A stretch of DNA of 64,000 bases from Aureococcus anophagefferens (lineage: Eukaryota > Sar > Pelagophyceae > Pelagomonadales > Pelagomonadaceae). The notes under the pieces are model-generated. The model saw only the letters and a program-made list of their open reading frames with translations. It made no database searches and was not told the origin of the DNA. Location of the stretch: contig NW_008705565.1 of NCBI RefSeq assembly GCF_000186865.1, forward strand, positions 253,927 to 317,926, given 5' to 3'. A program made the translations under genes and the position numbers. This document shows, one piece after another, positions 43,911 to 51,796 of this stretch (position 1 is its first letter; every line of letters begins with the position of its first letter).

Positions 43911-45944
43911 ATGATGGAAGCTCCCCACGATACCTACCAGTCGGCGCCGCTCGTCGGCGCCGTGGACCTCCGCGACGCGAAGCGGTCGTCGCCCTTCCGC
44001 GGCGTCGCCGTCGCCGCCGCGGCCCTGCTGGCCCTCGCCGGCGCCGCGGGCGCGCTGCGCGGTGCGGCGCCGGCGCTGTCGGCGGACCTCATGGCGTCCA
44101 AGGGCGAGTGCGACGTGAGCCTCGACTTCCTCCAGGTGCCCGACGGCAAGAACGCGAGCATGCTCTGGGCCCACATGGGCGTCACGGTCGTGAGCACGTG
44201 CACGACGGACGTCGACGTCCTCGTCAAGTACAAGGCCGACGGGTCGACGATGGCGGACCTCTGGGCGTCCAAGGCCACGCTCGTGCCCGGCGGCACGGGC
44301 ACGTTCACGCTCGCGCGCCTCCGGCCCAAGGCCAAGTACGGCTACTGGATCTACGTGTCCCAGAGCGGCAAGGCCAACGAGAACATGTACATGATGCTCA
44401 ACGGCACGTTCACGTCCGCGTCGACGGGCGTGCCGCGCTTCGACGACGGGCCCCTGGCGACCGTGACGGGCACGCCGTCGTGGCAGACGTTGAGCTTCAA
44501 GTACGCCGCGGACGTGGCCGTGGCCAAGGTCGAGGACGCCGTCGTCGACCAGCCGTCGGGGCCGACGCGGCGGCTCCAGGACGCGCCCGCGGTGCCCGCG
44601 GACGACGACGACGCCGCGGGCTTCGCGGCCGAGGGCCTCGTCGCCATCGACACCGAGGGCTACGTCGTCTTCTACTACCGCGGCACGGGCATCGTCGCCT
44701 GGGACGGCACGGACGCGGAGACGCTCGTGTTGACGAAGGAGCTCGAGGGCGGCGCGAAGGCCTACGTCGACGGCGACGGCGCCACGTGGACCGGCGACAC
44801 GGCCTTCCTCGAGATCGACGCCAAGGGCATCATGCAGCACCAGACCGTCGTCGAGTGCAGCGGCAAGCCCCTCAACAGCAACGGCCTCACGCACGAGGCC
44901 GCGTACGACAAGGAGACGGGCAACGTGCTGTCGCTCATGTCCAAGTACGGCCGCTTCCCCAACGTCACGGTCCTCGACACGGCGGGCCACTACAAGGCCG
45001 AGAACTTCGTGGGCGAGTCCGTGGTCATGTGGAACCGCCACAAGGGCACGTACGAGACCGTCCTCGACGTCTTCGACTACGCGACGCCCGAGACGGACAT
45101 GTTCGCCTCGCCCGCGTGGTACAAGGAGGCGAAGAAGGAGTCGTGCTCGGGCAAGAAGAAGATCGAGGCCGTCGAGTTCTCCAAGCTCGACAGCGTGTCC
45201 GTCGGCCCGTCGGGCAACTACGTCGTCACGTCGAAGAACCTCAACGCGATCTTCTCCTTCTCCCGCAACCCCGTCGCGCTCGAGTGGACCCTGTCGCCGT
45301 CCATCGACTCGGACTACGCCTTCGACAAGGCCGCCGACGCGTTCTACGGGCCCCAGGGCGCCCGGCAGCTCGCCGACGGCTCGCTGCTCGTCTTCGACGG
45401 CGGCTACGGCCGCCCGGGCTGCGGCGACTCCAACGACGCGGCGACCAAGTCCGTCGACGGCTGCTTCTCGCGCGTCGCCCGCTACTCCCTCGCGGAGGCG
45501 GCGTCGAAGCACGACGCCGCGACCGCGACGCTCGAGTGGCAGTTCGAGTACCCGCGGTCTCTGGAGGCGGGCGCGAACGCGACGACGTCCGCGGACGGCG
45601 GCCACGCGCTCTACGAGCAGGCCATGCTCCACGACCTCTACAACCCCATCGGCGGCTCCGTCTACGAGCTCGAGAAGGGCACGTTCCTCCTCGCCTTCGC
45701 CGAGGGCCTCGCGAACGACCGCAAGTACAACATGGAGGGCTCCATCGTCGCCGTCGAGGTCGACAAGCACGGCAACGTCGACGCCCTCGTCGACGTGCCC
45801 CACTCCGTCGAGTCCGGCGACCTCTCGAGCATGGGTTCCTACCGCGTGCTGCCCTGGGCGACCGTCGCGGGCGAGACGGTCCAGTTCCCGAGCGACAAGA
45901 CCATCGTCGAATCCAAGTCCTCGTCCAAGTCCCCGAAGCTGTGA
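43911..45944 (+). CDS. Arylsulfotransferase (ASST)-like membrane-anchored protein
   Basis: The 677-aa protein starts at ATG 43911. A cytosolic tail is followed by a signal anchor (GVAVAAAALLALAGAAGALRG, residues about 32-52) and a large luminal or extracellular part. The latter has an N-terminal beta-sandwich and a propeller region with LTHEAAYDKETGNVLSLM, DSVSVGPSGNYVVTSKNLNAIFSF, VALEWTLSPS, FYGPQGARQLADGSLLVFDGG and HDLYNPIGGSVYELEKG. The block GNYVVTSKNLNAIFSFSRN resembles the conserved S-R-x-x-x-x-I segment of bacterial arylsulfotransferases, and the propeller keeps His and Asn residues where catalytic ones are expected, but the exact catalytic set cannot be confirmed by eye. Sulfate transfer between phenolic or glycan substrates is the family role. 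Confidence 0.65.
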   Translation: MMEAPHDTYQSAPLVGAVDLRDAKRSSPFRGVAVAAAALLALAGAAGALRGAAPALSADLMASKGECDVSLDFLQVPDGKNASMLWAHMGVTVVSTCTTDVDVLVKYKADGSTMADLWASKATLVPGGTGTFTLARLRPKAKYGYWIYVSQSGKANENMYMMLNGTFTSASTGVPRFDDGPLATVTGTPSWQTLSFKYAADVAVAKVEDAVVDQPSGPTRRLQDAPAVPADDDDAAGFAAEGLVAIDTEGYVVFYYRGTGIVAWDGTDAETLVLTKELEGGAKAYVDGDGATWTGDTAFLEIDAKGIMQHQTVVECSGKPLNSNGLTHEAAYDKETGNVLSLMSKYGRFPNVTVLDTAGHYKAENFVGESVVMWNRHKGTYETVLDVFDYATPETDMFASPAWYKEAKKESCSGKKKIEAVEFSKLDSVSVGPSGNYVVTSKNLNAIFSFSRNPVALEWTLSPSIDSDYAFDKAADAFYGPQGARQLADGSLLVFDGGYGRPGCGDSNDAATKSVDGCFSRVARYSLAEAASKHDAATATLEWQFEYPRSLEAGANATTSADGGHALYEQAMLHDLYNPIGGSVYELEKGTFLLAFAEGLANDRKYNMEGSIVAVEVDKHGNVDALVDVPHSVESGDLSSMGSYRVLPWATVAGETVQFPSDKTIVESKSSSKSPKL

Positions 45945-46129
45945 GAGCCCCCCCGTCCCGCGCCCCCCTCGCGAGGCGGCGCGGCGTAACGCAGTGTGTG
46001 CGCGAGAGGTGGGCGCGTTGGCGAGGGCCGGGCGGCGCCGCGCCGCCGGTGGACATGGCGGCGCGTCGCGACTACCCCGCTCGAGTACATCGGCGTTGGC
46101 GTTTTGGCGCAGCACGCTCTCTATACTCG

Positions 46130-46933
46130 TTAGATTCGCCTCGCCCCGACGCGCGTCTCGGGCGTCATCTCGTGAGCGCGTATCCATTTCCTAGTCGACC
46201 GCGCCACGTCGAGGCAGTCCTTCCACGTCACGTCGAGGCGCCGGCGCCACGTGAACGTGAGGCAATCCTTCATGACGTGATTGGCGGTCGCGTTGAAGCC
46301 GGAACCCGAAGAATACATCCCGAAGTCGAAGAACGTGATGGTCCCCGCCTCGTCCACGATGAGGTTGTTCTTGCCGTTGAAGATCTCGGTGGACGGCGTG
46401 AGCTCCTCGAGGTCGAGCACGGCGAAGATGTACTCGAGCTGGCGGCGAACGAAATCCTCGGTCAAATTGGGGTTGCCGTATTGTTTCAGTCTGCCGACTT
46501 CCTTGCCGAGTTTCTCCAGGTAGAGGGTCTGGCACGCGTCGTCGTGCCCCAAGAGCTTGACGAAGTGCGGGTACTTGGAGAGCGTCGACGTGATGTCGCG
46601 CTCGTGCCGGTAATTTTCAGACTGTGGAATATGCTTCTCGACGTAGTGGTGCTGCACGTGAACCCACCGGCCGCTGGCCCGCTTTTGCACGCCGGGGCTC
46701 TCGCGCGTCGTCGCGCAGTCGCCCAGCCGGACCTCGCCGAACGGCGTCGAGACGTTTCGCGCGGGCGCGCCGACGGGGTGCATCCACGGCTCGCGGTGGT
46801 CGTGCGGCCCGCGGTGGTCGTGCGGCCGGCCGCCTCCAGATGATATGTGACCGTGGCGCTCGGTTTGCGCGTGCGCAAGTGCGAGGAAGCGCAATCCTGT
46901 CGACATCGCGATGTGTTGCGCGAGGCGACACAT
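46130..46933 (-). CDS. Secreted protein-kinase-like protein lacking the HRD aspartate
   Basis: From ATG 46933 the frame gives 267 aa. A weak signal peptide (MSTGLRFLALAHAQTE) is followed by a His-rich repeat (GPHDHR units, an 18-base DNA tandem repeat) and a compact kinase-like domain: VEKHIPQSENYRHERDITS, TLYLEKLGKEVGRL, FNGKNNLIVDEAGTITFFDFG. The last part matches the catalytic-loop Asn and the DFG metal motif, but where His-Arg-Asp should stand there is PSTEIFNGKNN, so no ordinary catalytic Asp is seen. It could be a pseudokinase or an atypical kinase using Glu. Many secreted kinase-like families exist in algae; I cannot name one. Confidence 0.55.
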   Translation of the reverse strand: MCRLAQHIAMSTGLRFLALAHAQTERHGHISSGGGRPHDHRGPHDHREPWMHPVGAPARNVSTPFGEVRLGDCATTRESPGVQKRASGRWVHVQHHYVEKHIPQSENYRHERDITSTLSKYPHFVKLLGHDDACQTLYLEKLGKEVGRLKQYGNPNLTEDFVRRQLEYIFAVLDLEELTPSTEIFNGKNNLIVDEAGTITFFDFGMYSSGSGFNATANHVMKDCLTFTWRRRLDVTWKDCLDVARSTRKWIRAHEMTPETRVGARRI

Positions 46934-46955
46934 CGTTGCGCGCCGCGGTGTGCTC

Positions 46956-47036
46956 GTCGGCCTCTTGTCGCGGCCTCGGTCGAGTTATCAGGCGTCGCTT
47001 GTCGGCCTCTTGTCGCGGCCTCGGTCGAGTTATCAG
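46956..47036. repeat. 36-bp direct repeat, period 45
   Basis: GTCGGCCTCTTGTCGCGGCC... (36 bases) occurs identically at 46956-46991 and 47001-47036, upstream of the secreted kinase-like gene and just outside the left end of the inverted-repeat element. Confidence 0.8.
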
Positions 47037-47173
47037 TGCATGTCGCCGCGTCCACCTCGTATTGCAAATCCACACAATATCCCAGTGGCCAAACGCTCGC
47101 CAGTCGGTGCCACTACGCCGTAGTCTACGGTGGCTAAAAAAGAGTGCTTAGCCCAGGAGTCCTCTTACCCGAC

Positions 47174-47294
47174 TAACATATCCCGCCGGCGGGATATGTT
47201 AAAGGCCGCTTCAACTTGGACTTCAACCTCAAACCTTGCACTTCAACAGGGACCTCAACACAGCCGCTTGCCCTTCAAAAGGGACCTCAACACC
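47174..47294 (+). repeat. Left terminal inverted repeat (121 bp)
   Basis: Reverse complement of 51618-51738 with no mismatch that I can see. The outer 28 bases form a self-complementary palindrome; the inner part holds repeated ACTTCAAC and GGACCTCAACAC units. Confidence 0.9.
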
Positions 47295-47495
47295 TGCCGC
47301 CAACCCCCCTCTTCCCGGCGAGCATTTGTCGGGAGCATTGTCGGGCGACTGGTCGCCGCCTCCGGCCACCTCTTCACCCCGTCTCGTGCGTCCATACATC
47401 ATCTCGTGCGTCCACCTCGTGCGTCCATATCGGTGCTCGTGTCGCTCCCCCGTGAACACCCTCGCCCTCGTCCCCGCCCCGGCAGTAGCCGCACG

Positions 47496-50400
47496 ATGCG
47501 CGCGTGGTATTCGATCATCATCATGTTCCTCCTCGGGGGCCTCGCCCCGAAGGCGTCCGGGCAAGAGCTCGCCAAGCTCGTCGCGAGCGACGCCGCGGAG
47601 GAGGACTACTTCGGCCGGTCCGTCGCCGTCAGCGGCGACCTCGTCGTCGTCGGGGCGAACCAGAACGACGCCGCCGGCATCGACTCGGGCTCGGTCTACG
47701 TCTTCCGCACGACGAACGGCGGCGCCTCCTGGACGCAGGTCGCCAAGCTCGTCGCGAGCGACGCCGCGGCGGACGACGAATTCGGCGGCTCCGTCGCCGT
47801 CAGCGGCGACCTCGTCGTCGTCGGGGCGGACGAGAACGACGCCGCCGGCTCGGCCTACGTCTTCCGCACGACGAACGGCGGCGCGACCTGGACGCAGACC
47901 GCCAAGCTCCTCGCGAGCGACGCCGCGGCGGGCGACCGCTTCGGCTATTCCGTCGCCATCAGCGGCGACCTCGTCGTCGTCGGGGCGTTCTATGACGACG
48001 ACGCCGGCTCCAACTCGGGCTCGGCCTACGTCTTCCGCACGACGAACGACGGCGCCTCTTGGACGCAGGTCGCCAAGCTCGTCGCGAGCGACGCCGCGGC
48101 GACCGACTACTTCGGCTACTCCGTCGCCGTCAGCGGCGACCTCGTCGTCGTCGGGGCGTACGGGAACGACGACGCCGGCTCCAAATCGGGCTCGGCCTAC
48201 GTCTTCCGCACGACGAACGACGGCGCCTCTTGGACGCAGGTCGCCAAGCTCGTCGCGAGCGACGCCGCGGCGAGCGACTACTTCGGCCGGTCCGTCGCCG
48301 TCAGCGGCGACCTCGTCGTCGTCGGGGCGTACGGGAACGGCGACGCCGGCATCGGCTCGGGCTCGGCCTACGTCTTCCGCACGACGAACGACGGCGCCTC
48401 CTGGACGCAGGTCGCCAAGCTCGTCGCGAACGACGCCGCGGCGTACGACTACTTCGGCGACTCCGTCGCCGTCAGCGGCGACCTCGTCGTCGTCGGGGCG
48501 TGGGGGAACGCCGACGCCGGCGACTGGTCGGGCTCGGCCTACGTCTTCCGCACGACGAACGACGGCGCCTCCTGGACGGAGACCGCCAAGCTCGTCGCGT
48601 GCGACGCCGCGGCGGCGGACTCGTTCGGCGAATCCGTCGCCATCAGCGGCGACCTCGTCGTCCTCGGGGCGCGGCTGAACGACGACGCCGGCTCCGGCTC
48701 GGGCTCGGCCTACGTCTTCCGCACGACGAACGGCGCGGTCACGCCGACCTGCGGCAGCAGCACCGCCAGTGCCGTGAACATGATCGTCGTCGTGGCCGCG
48801 GTCGTCGCGGCCGTCGTCGCGGTTGCCATCGTCTGCGTCTGCATCAAGCGCCGCCGGACCAAGGCCGCCGCGGCTCGCGCGGACTTCAACGTCGAGGCGC
48901 CTCCGGATCGCGACGACGCCTTCGCGGGCGACGGCCTCGAGACGCGCTCCGTCAAGGAGCTCAAGGCCGAGGCGCAGATCCAAGCCTCCACCGGCGCGTC
49001 AAACGTCGCGGGCGCGGCGCGGCACTCCGCCTCGACGAAGACGCCCTCCGCGCCGCCCGCGAGCGCGAGTTTCGCGGCCGCGCCGCCGGCGGAGCCCGTG
49101 CCCAGCGCGCGGTACCAGCAGCTGATGCTCGAGTCGGAGGGCGTCGTCGCGCAGGGCATGAACGCGGTCCACGTCCTCCTCGCACTGGGGCAGGTGGCGG
49201 GCGGGCCGGTCGTTGGTCCGATCTGCGAGGTGGCCCGCGACATCCTTCGCTCCGTCGAGGAGCACTCGCGCAAGGCGGACGACGTCTTGATGGCCGGGCG
49301 AAGAGTCGTCGACGTCCTCGGCGCGTTGCAGCAGATGTCCAAGAACGCAGCGAAGCTCGAATTCGGGAACGCGGACCTCGTGGAGTCGAAGATGCGAACG
49401 CTGAAAGGCCTCCTGTGCGACTTCAAGCTGGCCGTCGACGCTTTCGGACGGGCGGGCTGGCTCAAGCGCGCTTTCCACCAGCGCGGGCACGTCAACTCGC
49501 TGACGAAGCTCGACAAGGAGATCGCGACGTGCCTCGAGAGCCTCAAGCTCGATTACAAGCTCGCGGTGGACGCCGATATTCTTCAGCGCACATATCAGAT
49601 GGAACAGTCGATCACGATGCTCGTGGCGAAGCGCTGCTCCGAGACCCGCGAGGACCCGGCCGCGGCCGCCGCGATCCTCGCGCGGACTCCGGTCGCGATC
49701 GCGGAGGTCGTGGAGAACGCGCACGTGCCCGAGGACGAGCTCCTGATCGAGATGCGCGAGTTGAGTGGCGAGGTGAGCAAGGGCCTGGCCAAGATCATAG
49801 ACTCCCATCACGAAATGCAGCAGGGCCACGCTACGATACTCGAAAAGTTGGAGACGTTGACGAAATGGGATCGCGCGCGCCGTCTCAAGGCGACGCACAT
49901 GGAGGACAACGAGATCGAGCTCGATTTCGTCGAGGTGGAGCCGTTCGCGGGCGGTGGTCAGGGCAGCGTCCACAAAGCGGAGTACGCTGGCGAAATCGTG
50001 TGCCTCAAGAAGTTCTCGCTGGTCGGCGTCGGAGCGCAGTCCGCGCGCGACAGGATTGTCTCCAATTTCAAAAAAGAAGTCGGCATCATGGATAAGCTGC
50101 GCAAGCACCCGCGCACCGTCGACTTTGTTGGCATTTGCACCACGGATGCGAGCTTTGTCGGCATCGTCACGCAGTACCTGCCGAACGGGTCGCTCCGCGG
50201 CGTCCTCGACGACGCGCGCGGCGATGCCATCGCGCCCAAGATGCAATTCATCTGGGCCAAGGACATCGCCATCGGCATGGCCTACCTCCACAAGGAGGGT
50301 GTCTTGCATCGCGACCTCAAGAGTCAAAACGTGCTCCTGACGAACGAGTGGCGGTGCAAGATTACGGACTTTGGCATCAGTAAGTCAGAAGCCCTGAAGA

Positions 50401-50753
50401 CTATAGCGACGACCTCAACCATGCACGGAGGAGCTGGGATCTCCGGCACGCTTCCGTTCACGGCGCCCGAGGCTTTCAGCTCCAGAGCACGGTTTACCGC
50501 GAAGTGCGACGTCTATGCTTACGCGATCGTGCTCTGGGAGATCTGGGACCGCGGAAAACCCTGGGACGGCCTCGATCTGCCGCAGATCTACACTGCGGTG
50601 TGTGTCGAACAGGAGCGCCCGAATGTGCCAGATTTGATGCCCGTCGAAGTGCGTGCGCTCATGTGTCGCGCCTGGTCTCACGACGCGGCCGCGAGGCCGG
50701 ATTTCGAAGACATCGTGACGCAACTATATATTATCGAAGGCAAAGGGCTGTGA
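47496..50753 (+). CDS. Receptor protein kinase: seven FG-GAP blades, TM helix, MLKL/HeLo-like bundle, TKL kinase
   Basis: The 1085-aa protein starts at ATG 47496 with a signal peptide (AWYSIIIMFLLGGLAPKASG). Seven near-identical repeats of about 53 residues follow (AKLVASDAAA-D-FG-SVAVSGDLVVVGA, GSAYVFRTTN), the FG-GAP type of beta-propeller; repeat 2 is five residues short. A transmembrane helix (residues about 428-445, IVVVAAVVAAVVAVAIVC) leads to an Ala/Pro linker. Residues about 540-700 are all-helical (ALGQVAGGPVVGPICEVARD, KLDKEIATCLESLKLDY) with the spacing of MLKL N-terminal/HeLo four-helix bundles. The kinase (about 808-1083) has GGGQGSVHKAEY, CLKKF, VLHRDLKSQNVLL, ITDFGIS and TAPEAF and looks TKL-like. 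Upstream frame from 47130 begins with GTG inside and outside the repeat and is not used. Ligand and output are unknown; a cell-death or defence role is speculation. Confidence 0.8.
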   Translation: MRAWYSIIIMFLLGGLAPKASGQELAKLVASDAAEEDYFGRSVAVSGDLVVVGANQNDAAGIDSGSVYVFRTTNGGASWTQVAKLVASDAAADDEFGGSVAVSGDLVVVGADENDAAGSAYVFRTTNGGATWTQTAKLLASDAAAGDRFGYSVAISGDLVVVGAFYDDDAGSNSGSAYVFRTTNDGASWTQVAKLVASDAAATDYFGYSVAVSGDLVVVGAYGNDDAGSKSGSAYVFRTTNDGASWTQVAKLVASDAAASDYFGRSVAVSGDLVVVGAYGNGDAGIGSGSAYVFRTTNDGASWTQVAKLVANDAAAYDYFGDSVAVSGDLVVVGAWGNADAGDWSGSAYVFRTTNDGASWTETAKLVACDAAAADSFGESVAISGDLVVLGARLNDDAGSGSGSAYVFRTTNGAVTPTCGSSTASAVNMIVVVAAVVAAVVAVAIVCVCIKRRRTKAAAARADFNVEAPPDRDDAFAGDGLETRSVKELKAEAQIQASTGASNVAGAARHSASTKTPSAPPASASFAAAPPAEPVPSARYQQLMLESEGVVAQGMNAVHVLLALGQVAGGPVVGPICEVARDILRSVEEHSRKADDVLMAGRRVVDVLGALQQMSKNAAKLEFGNADLVESKMRTLKGLLCDFKLAVDAFGRAGWLKRAFHQRGHVNSLTKLDKEIATCLESLKLDYKLAVDADILQRTYQMEQSITMLVAKRCSETREDPAAAAAILARTPVAIAEVVENAHVPEDELLIEMRELSGEVSKGLAKIIDSHHEMQQGHATILEKLETLTKWDRARRLKATHMEDNEIELDFVEVEPFAGGGQGSVHKAEYAGEIVCLKKFSLVGVGAQSARDRIVSNFKKEVGIMDKLRKHPRTVDFVGICTTDASFVGIVTQYLPNGSLRGVLDDARGDAIAPKMQFIWAKDIAIGMAYLHKEGVLHRDLKSQNVLLTNEWRCKITDFGISKSEALKTIATTSTMHGGAGISGTLPFTAPEAFSSRARFTAKCDVYAYAIVLWEIWDRGKPWDGLDLPQIYTAVCVEQERPNVPDLMPVEVRALMCRAWSHDAAARPDFEDIVTQLYIIEGKGL

Positions 50754-51617
50754 CTGGGTCCACGCGTCCCTGGTGAGCAAGGTCTAGGAAAGCTCGGTCG
50801 CGATTCAGACATGTCTGAAAAGATTCGCGACTCCGCGATGATGCGCACCCTCATCTATATCAAGCACAAAATATAAAACTCTGTGCGTCTGAGGTCGCTC
50901 TATTATTTGATCTTTCTTTGAACCCGCGAGCTTGTAATTATCAGGAAAAGTTTGAATGCGCTTCAATTCTAAAAGAGATAAGCGACGTATGTTTAGCGGC
51001 TGATTAAATGATCACTTAATTAATGACATTTTAAATTTGGCCTTTCTAAAAGCTTGAAGTGCATTTTGAAGGAGCTTGAAATGCAATGACAAGGTAAGCG
51101 GCGGCGTTGAAGTTTGACCCGAAGACTTCATTTTGCTATTTTGAGGAAGCTTAGGTGCGGCGTTGAAGTTTGCCCCAAAGACTTCATTTTGCTATTTTAA
51201 GAAGCTGAAGGGGCGGCGTTGAAGTTTGCCCTTAATGTAACTTGAAGGGCAGTTTACTAGGACGAGGCAGTGGGGAAATTAAAATTGCAAAATCGTAAGG
51301 GGTTTGGGGTATTTTTTGGCTCCGCGGAAGGGTTCTAGAAGGCTTCTAGGAAGCTTCTGGGGGGCTTCTGGCACGTGGTATGGGGCGGCGTTGCAGTTTG
51401 CCCTTAAGAAAACTTGAAGGGCAGTTTACCAAGGCGAGGCAGTGGGGGAAATCAAAATTGTAAAATCGTAAGGGGTTTGGGGTATTTCGGGTCCGCGGAA
51501 GGGTTCTGGAAGGGTTCTGGAGGGCTTCTGGAGGGCTTCTGGCACGTGGCATGGGGCGGGTCGCGCCCCCTAAGGCGTGGGCGGCGCGTCAGAGGTCCCC
51601 GATGAGGCGTGAGCGGC
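50754..51617. repeat. AT-richer tail of the element with tandem repeat units
   Basis: About 860 bases with much lower GC than the window. Four related units start GGCGGCGTTGAAGTTTG or similar, at about 51100, 51153, 51214 and 51384. The last two are followed by a duplicated block of about 170 bases (AACTTGAAGGGCAGTTTAC, AAAATCGTAAGGGGTTTGGG, GGGCTTCTGGCACGTGG). No ORF of note. It may contain the 3' UTR of the kinase gene. Confidence 0.7.
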
Positions 51618-51738
51618 GGTGTTGAGGTCCCTTTTGAAGGGCAAGCGGCTGTGTTGAGGTCCCTGTTGAAGTGCAAGGTTTGAGGTTGAAGTCCAAGTTG
51701 AAGCGGCCTTTAACATATCCCGCCGGCGGGATATGTTA
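51618..51738 (-). repeat. Right terminal inverted repeat (121 bp)
   Basis: Perfect inverted copy of 47174-47294, ending in the 28-bp palindrome at 51711-51738. It lies 58 bases from the 3' end of the glucan synthase gene. Confidence 0.9.
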
Positions 51739-51796
51739 CGACTCTCCGCCCGGCGTCGCCAGACGCGCGGCGCCACGGCTCGCCCCGACGCGCGAC

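Larger units (their letters stand above)
47174..51738. mobile_element. 4.57-kb terminal-inverted-repeat element carrying a receptor kinase gene
   Basis: The segment is bounded by perfect 121-bp inverted repeats (47174-47294 and 51618-51738). Each starts with a 28-bp perfect palindrome TAACATATCCCGCC/GGCGGGATATGTTA and continues with short CTTCAAC and GGGACCTCAACAC direct repeats. The four bases CGAC flank both ends (47170-47173 and 51739-51742) and may be a target-site duplication. Inside are one large gene (47496-50753), a low-GC 3' part and tandem repeats. No transposase is recognised, so it would be non-autonomous or mobilised in another way. Confidence 0.7.

Noticed and set aside
43887..46187. 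766-codon minus-strand frame
   Set aside because: Antisense of the arylsulfotransferase-like gene; no family motif.
47130..47495. N-terminal extension of the receptor kinase to 47130
   Set aside because: The first codon is GTG and the extension crosses the terminal inverted repeat; a good signal peptide follows the ATG at 47496.
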